From positions 310,001-374,000 of the forward strand of contig JADLHG010000004.1 in NCBI GenBank assembly GCA_020848905.1: a stretch of DNA of 64,000 bases, written 5' to 3'. Position numbers and translations under genes: made by a program. Shown one piece after another: positions 55,261 to 63,109 of this stretch; the stretch's first letter is position 1; each line of letters opens with the position of its first letter. The notes under the pieces were generated by a model. That model saw nothing but the letters and a program-made list of their open reading frames with translations. It made no database searches and had not been told where the DNA came from. The DNA comes from Deltaproteobacteria bacterium. GTDB taxonomy: Bacteria; Myxococcota_A; Polyangia; GCA-2747355; JADLHG01.

Positions 55261-56574
55261 TCATCGGGGGGGAGCGTCCGGCCCGCCGGGCGGCTTCTTG
55301 CGGAAGAGCAGCCAGGGGATGCCGCCGAGGGCCACGATGCCGCAGAAGCTGAGGACGATACGGAGGCCGCCGTCGGTCTGCGTGAGCTGGAGGCCGAAGA
55401 GCGAAACGAGCACGATCGTGGCCAATAGGGGGATCGTGGCGCCGCCGGGAAGGTGAAAGGCCCGAGGCTGACTCGGAAGACGTTTTCGCAGCATCGGCAC
55501 GGCAGCGCACGTGGCTAGGTACTGCACCCCTACCGTCAGCACCGACAGGTCGACGAGGCGCGCGAAGTCCAGGAAGAGCACGAGCAGCGCGACGACCCCG
55601 CTCGTCACGAGGATCGCGCGGTGCGGCGTCCCGTGGCGCGGGTGCCGCGCGCAGAGCGCTGTCGGGAGGTGACCGTCGGTAGCGAGGGCCTCGAGGTAGC
55701 GCGGACTCGCGAGCGCTACTCCGGCGCAGAAGCCGAGCATGGAGACGACCGCCGCGGCAGAGACCATCTGGCCGCCGACCGTGCCGAGGAGCGCGCGCCC
55801 CATCAGCGCGAGCGGCTCCTTCGAGCCCGCCAGGTTCTCGGTGGTCCCGGAGGCCGCCAGCTGGATCGCCATGTAGAGAGCCGTCGCGAGGGCCAGGGAT
55901 CCGAGGACGGCGATCGGCGCGTAGCGCCTCGGGCGAGCGGTCTCCCCCGCGGGAACGGGGACTACCTCGAAGCCCTGGAAGGCGAAGAAGACGAGGAAGA
56001 TGCCACGCGGCAGCGGGCGGAGGCCGTGGGGAAGGAAGGGACGCAGGCGCTGGCGTTCGGCGCGCACGAGGCCGAGCGCCGCGAGCACTCCCAGGGGCAC
56101 GAGCTTGGCCACCGTGAGGAGCTCCATGGCGTAGGCCCCGGGTTTCACTCCGAGGTAGTTGATCGCGCCGAGGGCGAGCGTGACGGCGGCCGCGCCGATC
56201 GCTCCCAGGGCGGGGTGGCGCAGGCTCGGGACGAGCTCGGCCAGGTAGGGGACGAGGGCCCGTGTCACCGCGGCCCAGCTCAGGACCGCTGCCGCCCAGC
56301 AGGTCCATCCCACGAGGTAGCCGACGAGCGGCCCGAAGGCGGCGCGCGCGTAGACGGTGGGGCCCCCGGAGCGGTCGAAGAGCCCCGCAGCCTCGGCGAA
56401 GCAAAGACCGATGAGCAGGCTCACCACGCCGCACCCGGCGAAAGCCAGCACCGCGCCGGGGCCAAGGAGCTGCGCGAGAAGCCCGGGGAAGGCGTAGATC
56501 CCCGAGCCGACGATGGCGTTGACCCCGAGACAGAGGAGGTCGAAGAGCGAGAGCTGACGCTTGGGGGGCTCCAC
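55261..56574 (-). CDS. APC-superfamily amino acid permease
   Basis: 437 residues from GTG, with about 12 hydrophobic segments. The N-terminal 'LCLGVNAIVGSGIYAFPG' is the APC TM1 signature with the unwound substrate-binding loop; 'FAFQGFEVVPVPAGET' corresponds to TM6. It imports an amino acid or polyamine by cation symport or exchange; the substrate is not readable. It starts 31 bases after the distal TolR gene on the same strand and may be read through from it. Confidence 0.87.
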   Translation of the reverse strand: MEPPKRQLSLFDLLCLGVNAIVGSGIYAFPGLLAQLLGPGAVLAFAGCGVVSLLIGLCFAEAAGLFDRSGGPTVYARAAFGPLVGYLVGWTCWAAAVLSWAAVTRALVPYLAELVPSLRHPALGAIGAAAVTLALGAINYLGVKPGAYAMELLTVAKLVPLGVLAALGLVRAERQRLRPFLPHGLRPLPRGIFLVFFAFQGFEVVPVPAGETARPRRYAPIAVLGSLALATALYMAIQLAASGTTENLAGSKEPLALMGRALLGTVGGQMVSAAAVVSMLGFCAGVALASPRYLEALATDGHLPTALCARHPRHGTPHRAILVTSGVVALLVLFLDFARLVDLSVLTVGVQYLATCAAVPMLRKRLPSQPRAFHLPGGATIPLLATIVLVSLFGLQLTQTDGGLRIVLSFCGIVALGGIPWLLFRKKPPGGPDAPPR

Positions 56575-56605
56575 GGAGATGCGAGCCGGCGGGCTCGTCG
56601 ACGCG

Positions 56606-57166
56606 CTAGTCGCCGACCTTCAGCACCATCAGGCGATACTTGCCGAATTCAGCCTGCCCGGCGGTGTAGAGGACTTCGCTCACGAGGCGATACGGGGTCA
56701 TCTGATCGGCCACCACGACGACCTCGCCCTCGAACTTCATCTTGCCCCGGGTCCTGGCCTCGATCTTCTTCAGGCGGGTGGCGTGCTTCTGCAAGATCGC
56801 GAGGAGGGGGTTGATGACGTAGCCGCTCTGCCCGTCGCGCTTGATGGACGCATCCACCTCGCCGCGCTTCACGGCGGCCACGGTCTCGTCGCGGTCGCCG
56901 GCCTCGACCATCACCGCCTTCTTGGTGATGGTGATCTGAACGGCCTTGTGGGGTTCCACCTGGGAATTCGAACGAGGCAGCAGCATGTCCTCGCTCAGCG
57001 TCACGTTCTCCACGCTGACCGCGAAGTTCTTGAGGAAGAAGATGAGCAGGATGGTCATCATGTCCATCATTGGCGTGATGTTCAGATGGGAGACCTCCTC
57101 TCCCTCTGGAATCTGTCGCCGAAGCTCTCGGTACTTCTTGCGGGCTGCAACGCGCGGAGAAAGCAT
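56606..57166 (-). CDS. ExbD/TolR family protein (second TolR of the minus-strand triad)
   Basis: 186 residues. A basic cytoplasmic N-terminus, one transmembrane helix with the proton-path Asp35 ('LNITPMMDMMTILLIFF'), then a periplasmic domain ending 'VLYTAGQAEFGKYRLMVLK'. ExbD/TolR subunits couple proton flow through the TolQ/ExbB pentamer to movement of a periplasmic partner. It starts two bases after the preceding TolR gene. In Myxococcus the AglR-AglQ-AglS gliding motor has the same order (one TolQ, two TolR); a similar role here is inference. Confidence 0.88.
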   Translation of the reverse strand: MLSPRVAARKKYRELRRQIPEGEEVSHLNITPMMDMMTILLIFFLKNFAVSVENVTLSEDMLLPRSNSQVEPHKAVQITITKKAVMVEAGDRDETVAAVKRGEVDASIKRDGQSGYVINPLLAILQKHATRLKKIEARTRGKMKFEGEVVVVADQMTPYRLVSEVLYTAGQAEFGKYRLMVLKVGD

Positions 57167-57168
57167 CG

Positions 57169-57801
57169 CTACTGGACCCCCGCGCTGAGGATCACCTGGT
57201 CAAACATGCACCCGTCGTCTCCCGTGCACTTCTTGGTCGACCGCCCGCGCAGCGTGTCCATGGTCTTCACGACGACCTGATACGGGATCGCACGGTCCGC
57301 GGTGAGGACCGCCTGCCGCTCCGCGACCCACTTCTTCTTCACGTCGGCGATCTTCTTGGCCAGCCCCTGGTAGTCGTACTGGTCGACGAACACGAGCTCC
57401 GTATCCCCGCGGTCGTTCGCGCGCGTCACGGGGGCCGCCGGGCAGCGCCCCTTCACGAGCGCCCCCTTGCAGGGAATCAGCGGCAAGATGCCACCGCTGC
57501 CACCGATGCGAAACCCCGTGTCCGTGACGGCCACGGTGAGGTTCAGCTTGGGCGTGTCGTCGTCTTCGGCCGATGCAGCCCCCGCCGCGGGCTCTGCGTA
57601 ACGTGGGGCCGCGACGTTGATGTTGGCCAGGGTGATGCTGAGCGCCGTGGTGGCCAACATGAAGATCACCGTATTGGTGATGATGTCGAGATAGGGAACG
57701 AGGTTGATCTCGCCCCCTTCGTGCTCGGACTCCTCCGCTGCCGCGATCTCGCGGCGAATGCGGGCTCGAACCTTGGCCATCGCCGTGTTGGCGGCGCTCA
57801 C
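57169..57801 (-). CDS. ExbD/TolR family protein with a four-Cys periplasmic domain
   Basis: 210 residues from the GTG at 57801 overlapping the TolQ stop (GTGA); ATG 57780 is an alternative. The transmembrane helix carries Asp39 ('INLVPYLDIITNTVIFM'). The periplasmic domain is longer than in standard TolR and has four Cys in two pairs (Cys111/Cys120, 'CKGALVKGRC'; Cys192/Cys198, 'CTGDDGC'), likely disulfides. 'VFVDQYDYQGLAKKIADVK' and 'DRAIPYQVVVKTMDTL' follow the TolR pattern. Confidence 0.88.
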   Translation of the reverse strand: MSAANTAMAKVRARIRREIAAAEESEHEGGEINLVPYLDIITNTVIFMLATTALSITLANINVAAPRYAEPAAGAASAEDDDTPKLNLTVAVTDTGFRIGGSGGILPLIPCKGALVKGRCPAAPVTRANDRGDTELVFVDQYDYQGLAKKIADVKKKWVAERQAVLTADRAIPYQVVVKTMDTLRGRSTKKCTGDDGCMFDQVILSAGVQ

Positions 57802-58484
57802 TTCTTCGCCCCCGCGACCGGACCCGGGCCCGGAGCCGGCGCTGGCGCCGCGACTCCACCGCCGCGGACCTGCGTCACGAGGAAGTTCTCGAGCTTCATG
57901 GAGAAGAGCTCAAGATCGGCGACCACCTTCTTGGCCATGCCGGTGAGAATCAGATGGAAGATGATGGCGGTCACGGCGATCGATAGACCGAGGGCCGTGT
58001 GGTGAAGGGCCTCGGAGATACCTTTCGCGAGTTCCTCCTTCTGCTTCGCCGGGTCCTGCGCCGCCACGGCCGCGAAGGACTTGATGAGACCGAGCACCGT
58101 GCCGAGGAGGCCGACCAGCGTGGCGATGTTGGCGAGCGACCACAGGGACGGGATGCGCTTCTTCACGTCCGGAGTGGTTTCCACCAGCGCCTCTTCCACC
58201 GAGGTGGCGATCGCTTCCTCGCCGCGATGCACCTGGACCAAGCCGGCCTTCGCCACGCGCAGCAGCGGCGCGTTCGTCGAGCCGCATAGCCTGATGGCGC
58301 GGTCTACGTTGTTCGCCTGAATCAGCTTTCGAAGCTGCTCGAGGAGGCCCTTCGCGTTGATCTGTCCCTTGAAGAGCAAAAAGATGAAGCGTTCGACAAC
58401 GACGGCCAACACGGTGATGAGACACACCGCGTTGACGTACATGAAGAAACCGCCGTGGCTGATGAACTTCGCAAGTCCTTGCAT
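57798..58484 (-). CDS. MotA/TolQ/ExbB proton-channel protein (minus-strand triad)
   Basis: 228 residues with three transmembrane helices (about 12-35, 115-140, 160-183). The ExbB-equivalent residues are present: Thr129 in 'LVGLLGTVLGLIKSF', Glu158 and Thr163 in 'GISEALHHTALGL'. The C-terminus is an Ala/Pro/Gly tail. It is the first gene of a TolQ-TolR-TolR operon. It differs from the three plus-strand paralogues, which read 'EAMNCTAFGL' at the same site, so the two arms probably form separate stators. Confidence 0.92.
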   Translation of the reverse strand: MQGLAKFISHGGFFMYVNAVCLITVLAVVVERFIFLLFKGQINAKGLLEQLRKLIQANNVDRAIRLCGSTNAPLLRVAKAGLVQVHRGEEAIATSVEEALVETTPDVKKRIPSLWSLANIATLVGLLGTVLGLIKSFAAVAAQDPAKQKEELAKGISEALHHTALGLSIAVTAIIFHLILTGMAKKVVADLELFSMKLENFLVTQVRGGGVAAPAPAPGPGPVAGAKK

Positions 58485-58984
58485 GCTATGGCGCCTCCGC
58501 TAGCTCTATCCGCAACGCGACACGCCCCGCGAACACCCGCGCTGTGTTTCGACAGCCTATTGCGATGGTGGCTCGAGTCGAGTCAGTGGCCCTGACGTCT
58601 GAACGGACCCAACGTGTCTACCATAAGGGTTCTGGTCAGTAAAGGAATTGCGCGGTCACCCCGCGCCGCCGGGCTTCGCCGTGGCAGTCCTCTCGGCCTC
58701 GGCGCGGCGCACGGGCCGTCAGGCAACGTAGATCTCCGCTCGGCCGGGAGGCGGAATGAATGTGGCATTCTCACCCAGACTGGGGCAAGCCGCCACATGC
58801 GCTGCGCCTGGGACGGGGCCAATCTCCCGTTCCCACATACGACACCGTCGGTACGAATCTTGCTCCGCGCCATCTACGACCCTACGACAGACCTCTGCCG
58901 ATAGGGTTTCGCGCGAGGCCTGGTGCTCGTCGCTCGGTGCGTAGCGCCGATCGCTAGTCGCCAAAGGATCGAGGAGAGGACGGC
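58485..58984. promoter_or_regulatory. Divergent control region of the TolQ/TolR locus
   Basis: This 500-base gap is by far the longest in this part of the window and separates the two divergent motor operons. Short frames exist but none has a ribosome site or recognisable product. Ribosome sites for the flanking genes are visible at its edges (GGAGG before the minus-strand TolQ; GGAGAGGA before the plus-strand TolQ). I could not find a convincing sigma-70 promoter; a long leader, small RNA or alternative sigma factor is possible. Confidence 0.45.
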
Positions 58985-59806
58985 ATGCAGGAAGAGGTGA
59001 AGACTACCCCCGTCGGGTTGAAGGTCGGTCTGTTCATCGGGTTCGTGGTGGTGTGGCTCGGCGTCGGTTTCTTCCTCCGCGCCGTTACCGAGTTCTTCAA
59101 GCTGGGCGGGTGGGGGATGTGGCCCATCCTCGCCACGGCGCTGCTCTTCATCATCTTGACCGTGGACCGCGTGCGGTACCTGTACTTCCGGGTTACGAGC
59201 CACCGCAGGGAGCTCGTGGCCGAGGTGCAGAAGCACCTCATGGCCGGAGACGTGGCGTCCGCGGTCTCGTACTGCCGCCAGGCCGGGACGCCGATGGCGC
59301 ACATCGTCGGCGCGGGCCTGTCGAACCTGCGGCAGACGAATGACGAGGTGCAGGAGGCGGTGGACGAGGCGGCGCTCTACGAGCTCCCCCGGATCGAGAA
59401 GCGCACGGGCTACCTGGCCATGATGGGAAACATCGCCACGCTGCTCGGTCTGCTCGGCACCATCATCGGTCTCATCACCTCCTTCGCGGGCGTCTCGCTC
59501 GAGAACGAGAATGACCCGGCATCGCAGGCGAGGGCCCAGCAGTACGCGCACCTCGTTCCGGCGTGTCAGGGCGCGAGCGGGAAGGCCCTCGTGGCCTGCA
59601 TCAAGCAAAACAAGGCCACCATTCTGGCCAAGGGGATCAGTGAGGCCATGAACTGCACGGCCTTCGGCCTCTTCGTCGGTATCCTGGCCCTCTTGGCCTA
59701 TTCCGTCCTCAACGGCAGAACGCAGCACCTGCTCGACGACATCAACGACGGCGTAACGCAAATCCTCAATCTCGCTGTGAGCCACCGGAAGGCGCTGAAG
59801 GCCTAG
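58985..59806 (+). CDS. MotA/TolQ/ExbB proton-channel protein with a periplasmic-loop insert
   Basis: 273 residues. Hydrophobic segments lie at about 15-32, 45-65, 143-170 and 214-242, one more than a minimal TolQ. Proton-path residues: Thr159 in 'LLGLLGTIIGLITSF', Glu220 and Thr225 in 'GISEAMNCTAFGL'. Between these helices is an insert of about 34 residues (about 171-210) with two Cys (194 and 205; 'CQGASGKALVAC') that the next paralogue lacks. It is the first of four plus-strand motor genes. Confidence 0.92.
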   Translation: MQEEVKTTPVGLKVGLFIGFVVVWLGVGFFLRAVTEFFKLGGWGMWPILATALLFIILTVDRVRYLYFRVTSHRRELVAEVQKHLMAGDVASAVSYCRQAGTPMAHIVGAGLSNLRQTNDEVQEAVDEAALYELPRIEKRTGYLAMMGNIATLLGLLGTIIGLITSFAGVSLENENDPASQARAQQYAHLVPACQGASGKALVACIKQNKATILAKGISEAMNCTAFGLFVGILALLAYSVLNGRTQHLLDDINDGVTQILNLAVSHRKALKA

Positions 59807-59888
59807 GGGTGCACGAAGGCACGCCATCCGGATCGGGCAGGTAGCGAACGACATTCGACGTGGCCGGCAGGCCAGGAGGTTTCAGAAC

Positions 59889-60536
59889 ATGGGCTTCATT
59901 CAGGTCATCAATGAGGCGTTCAAGGAAGGCGGTTGGGGGATGTGGCCGATCCTCATCCTTTCCGTCTTCGCCGTGGGACTCATCATCGACCGCACCGTGT
60001 ATCTTATCCGGGCCGGGATCGATAAGCGCCAGTTCATGGGGCTGATGCAGAAGCTCATCGCCCAGGGAAACGTGGCGCAGGCGATCAAGGTGTGTAGCGG
60101 CACCTCCAAGCCGATGACCCGCATCATCCAGGCGGGGCTCATGCGCATCAACAAGTCCGACGCCGAGGTTCAGGCGGCCATGGACGAGATGTCGCTGCGC
60201 GAGATGCCGCTCATCGAGAAGCGGACCGGTTACCTGGCCATGATCGGCAACGTGGCGACCCTGATGGGACTCCTCGGGACGATCGTGGGTCTCATCAAGT
60301 CGTTCGCCGGCGTCGCCGGCATCGACCCCTCGCAGAAAGCCACGCTGCTCGCCAAGGGTATCTCCGAGGCCATGAATTGCACCGCCTTCGGTCTGCTGGT
60401 CGGCATCGTCTCGCTGCTGGCCTTCTCCGTGCTGAACGGCATGACGCAGTCGCGCATCGACGACATCAACGAGGTGTCGGCGCAGGTGATGAACCTGATC
60501 AGTGGCTCGCGCCAGGCCGCTCCGCCGGCGATGTAG
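59889..60536 (+). CDS. MotA/TolQ/ExbB proton-channel protein
   Basis: 215 residues with a GGAGG site upstream. It is the most standard TolQ of the set: Thr131 in 'LMGLLGTIVGLIKSF', Glu160 and Thr165 in 'GISEAMNCTAFGL'. It shares 'GGWGMWPIL' near the N-terminus, 'EKRTGYLAM' and 'VLNGMTQ' with the gene before it, showing recent duplication. It lies 82 bases after that gene and 36 bases before a TolR gene, so the pair is probably TolQ-TolR. Confidence 0.93.
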   Translation: MGFIQVINEAFKEGGWGMWPILILSVFAVGLIIDRTVYLIRAGIDKRQFMGLMQKLIAQGNVAQAIKVCSGTSKPMTRIIQAGLMRINKSDAEVQAAMDEMSLREMPLIEKRTGYLAMIGNVATLMGLLGTIVGLIKSFAGVAGIDPSQKATLLAKGISEAMNCTAFGLLVGIVSLLAFSVLNGMTQSRIDDINEVSAQVMNLISGSRQAAPPAM

Positions 60537-60572
60537 CAAGATCCCCGGGGCCCACCACACAACGAGGGCGAA

Positions 60573-61055
60573 ATGGGCGTTTCAATTGATACTGGCGGCG
60601 GAAAAGGCGGCAAGAAGCCCCTCGACGCCGAGCTCAACCTGGTTCCCTTCATCGACCTGCTGGTCTGCTGTATCTGCTTCCTTCTGATCACCGCCGTCTG
60701 GTCGCAGATGGCTCGCATCAAGGTGAGCCAGAACAAGAAGGGATCGGCGGCCGAGAAGGTGGAAGAGAAGCCGCAGGAAATTCAGGTCAAGGTCGTGCTC
60801 CTCGTAGGGGACGACGGGTACACCATCACGGCGGGCGCCGAGCGTCTGGTGATCCCCAAGCAAGGCGAGCTCTACGACACCGAGAAGCTCGGCAAGCAGC
60901 TCCGAGAGATCAAGGTCCAGCGGCCGGAGAAGAACGACCTGACCGTGGCCGTCGAGGACGGCGTCAAGTACCAGCACATCATCCGCGCCATGGATGTGGC
61001 CCTGAACCAGCACTTCACCGACATCCGCGTCAGCGACGCATCGGCGGCGCTGTAG
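60573..61055 (+). CDS. ExbD/TolR family protein
   Basis: 160 residues. The short Gly/Lys-rich N-terminus is followed by one transmembrane helix with Asp28 ('LNLVPFIDLLVCCICF', containing an unusual Cys pair). The periplasmic domain has the TolR pattern 'DDGYTITAG', 'LGKQLREIK', 'DLTVAVEDGVKYQHIIRAMD'. It would pair with the TolQ encoded just upstream. Confidence 0.92.
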   Translation: MGVSIDTGGGKGGKKPLDAELNLVPFIDLLVCCICFLLITAVWSQMARIKVSQNKKGSAAEKVEEKPQEIQVKVVLLVGDDGYTITAGAERLVIPKQGELYDTEKLGKQLREIKVQRPEKNDLTVAVEDGVKYQHIIRAMDVALNQHFTDIRVSDASAAL

Positions 61056-61074
61056 GGCGCAAGGAGAGACCCTG

Positions 61075-62394
61075 ATGGGCAAGGCGACGGGCATCATCGT
61101 AGTCGTTGTGGCGGCGCTGATTTCGATCTTCCTGCCGTTCAACGTGCTGCCGACCTTTCTCCGCGAGGCCTTCGAGGGTGGTCGCTGGGGCATGCGTCCC
61201 ATCCTCTTCAGCTTCCTTGTCAGCGCGTGGTTGGCGCTAGACCGGGCGATCGTGCTCGTTCGCGGGTCGCTCAACGCGCAGGAGTTCAATAGCACCCTGC
61301 AGGGTCTCCTCTCGTCGGGAAACATCAACGGTGCGGTCCAGTACTGCGAGCAGGTGGACAAGCCGCTCTCGCGCATCGTGGCGGCCGGCCTGCGCGCGAG
61401 CGCCCTCGGTGAGAAGAAGGTCAAGAACGCCATGGACGAGGTGGCGTACGGCGAGCTTCCGAAGCTGGAGATCCGCACCGGCTACCTGGCCCTGATGGGC
61501 AACGTGGCGACGCTGATGGGCCTCTTCGGCACGATCATCGGACTCATCCACTCCTTCAGCGCGGTCTCGAAGACCGGAGTCGGCGAGAAGGCCACGATGC
61601 TCGCCGCCGGTATCTCCGAGGCCATGAACTGCACGGCCTTCGGACTGCTGAGCGGCATCTCGGCCCTCTTCTTCTTCTCCGTGCTGAACGGGAAGACCCA
61701 GGGCCTGCTCGATGAGATCAACCACCTTTCTCTCAAGGCCTTCCGGATGTGGAAGCAGGCGGCGCGGCAGCAGGGGGCGCATTCCCCGGCCCACGCCGAG
61801 GCGCACATGATTCACCCGCCTGCGGCGCACCTCCTCGGCAGCGTCGGTCTACACAAGGGCGGCGGTCACGGTTCGCACGGTCGGGGACGGAAATCGACCT
61901 TCGCCAACCTCCAGCTCACGCCGCTCATCGACATGTTCATCGTGATGGTGATCTTCCTGCTGATGAGCTTCTCCGCCACCGGCGAGCTCGGGCGCGTGGC
62001 CAAGGACATCAAGCTCCCCTTCGCCGAGAAGGTGGACGCGATCCAGCGCGCCCCCGTCGTGGCCGTCTCCTTCCCGAAGGATGATCCCTCCGGCGGGGTC
62101 GTGATCCTCGAGGGTAACGCCGTCTCGACGGCGAAGGAGCTCCTCGATGACGACAGCCCGGACTGGAACATCTCGCGCCTCAAGGAACAGCTGGAGGTGT
62201 TCAAGAACAACTGGAAGGTCACCCACCCGAGCGAGAGCTTCAACGGCGATCTCATCCTCCAGGTGGACCAGAACGTGGACTTCAAGATCATCAAGAAGGT
62301 GATGTATACGGCGGGCATCGCCGGCTATACGAACCTCATGTTCGCCGTGACGCAGAAGGCGAAGGGCGGGGGGGGCGAAGCCGCCGCCGAGTAG
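61075..62394 (+). CDS. TolQ-TolR fusion protein with a His-rich linker
   Basis: 439 residues. Residues 1-230 are a complete TolQ/ExbB channel: Thr153 in 'LMGLFGTIIGLIHSF', Glu182 and Thr187 in 'GISEAMNCTAFGL', and 'GGRWGMRPIL' and 'VLNGKTQ' shared with the two upstream paralogues. A linker (about 231-275) has eight His within 33 residues (236-268) and Gly/Arg at its end. Residues 276-439 are a TolR/ExbD: Asp286 in 'LQLTPLIDMFIVMVIF', then a periplasmic domain. The reading frame is continuous, with no frameshift. Since channels need five TolQ and two TolR, the fusion forces a 1:1 ratio unless processed or mixed with separate subunits. Confidence 0.93.
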   Translation: MGKATGIIVVVVAALISIFLPFNVLPTFLREAFEGGRWGMRPILFSFLVSAWLALDRAIVLVRGSLNAQEFNSTLQGLLSSGNINGAVQYCEQVDKPLSRIVAAGLRASALGEKKVKNAMDEVAYGELPKLEIRTGYLALMGNVATLMGLFGTIIGLIHSFSAVSKTGVGEKATMLAAGISEAMNCTAFGLLSGISALFFFSVLNGKTQGLLDEINHLSLKAFRMWKQAARQQGAHSPAHAEAHMIHPPAAHLLGSVGLHKGGGHGSHGRGRKSTFANLQLTPLIDMFIVMVIFLLMSFSATGELGRVAKDIKLPFAEKVDAIQRAPVVAVSFPKDDPSGGVVILEGNAVSTAKELLDDDSPDWNISRLKEQLEVFKNNWKVTHPSESFNGDLILQVDQNVDFKIIKKVMYTAGIAGYTNLMFAVTQKAKGGGGEAAAE

Positions 62395-62489
62395 TACCTG
62401 CCCGACGCCCCCACGGGGCCGCCGCCTGCCGCGCGGCTGACAGCACCGCAGTCCCGTCCAGCAACCCTCGCACCGAGACGCCAAGAACC

Positions 62490-63086
62490 ATGAAGCGACG
62501 CGCGCTCCTGCTCTCTGCCCTCCTCGCTCTCGCGAGCTGTGCTGCCAAACCCTCGTCCATCGAGGTCACTCCGGACCAGCCGGTGCTCGGTGGCCGAGGA
62601 GGACGAGTCCAGGCGAAGGCCACCGTGAAGGACAAGGAGGGCAACGTCATGCCCGCGCAGGCGGTGGTCTACCGCAGCTTGAATCCCACGCTCTTCGCGG
62701 TGGACGACAAGGGGCAGATGGAGGCCCTGCGCTCGGGGAGCGGGAAACTGCTCGTCCAGGCGGGCGAGGTGACCAAGGAAGTGCCAGTGGTGGTGCAGAT
62801 CCCCAAGCGCGTCGAGATCGACCCCGAAGCGCCCGTGTTGATGGTCGGCGTGCGCCGCGCGTTCAAGGCCACGGTCCTGAACGACCAAGACCAGGCCATG
62901 TTTGGCGGGGGGATACGGTGGGCGAGCAGCGACCCGAGCGTCGCCTCCATCGACGACAAGGGGACGGTGAAGACGGTGAAGGAGGGCGAGGTCACCATCA
63001 CGGCCGAGGCTGCGGGAGTGAAGGGGACCACCAAGCTGACGGTGAAGCACGAGCGGTTGCAGGAAGACGGGACCCTCTCGCAGTAG
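62490..63086 (+). CDS. Lipoprotein with two bacterial Ig-like (Big_2) domains
   Basis: 198 residues. The signal ends in lipobox 'LLALASC' (Cys at about 17). Two Big_2-type domains follow (about 22-108 and 110-190), the second with 'RWASSDPSVASIDDKGTVKTV', shown here to 20 residues or fewer as 'WASSDPSVASIDDKGTV'. It follows the fusion gene by 95 bases on the same strand, so it may be a periplasmic or outer-membrane partner of the motor. Confidence 0.8.
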   Translation: MKRRALLLSALLALASCAAKPSSIEVTPDQPVLGGRGGRVQAKATVKDKEGNVMPAQAVVYRSLNPTLFAVDDKGQMEALRSGSGKLLVQAGEVTKEVPVVVQIPKRVEIDPEAPVLMVGVRRAFKATVLNDQDQAMFGGGIRWASSDPSVASIDDKGTVKTVKEGEVTITAEAAGVKGTTKLTVKHERLQEDGTLSQ

Positions 63087-63109
63087 GCGCCCGTCGGGAG
63101 GAAGAGGGC

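Noticed and set aside
58583-58873. Small frame in the divergent TolQ/TolR control region
   Set aside because: No ribosome site, no recognisable product and atypical composition; several similar short frames overlap it on both strands.
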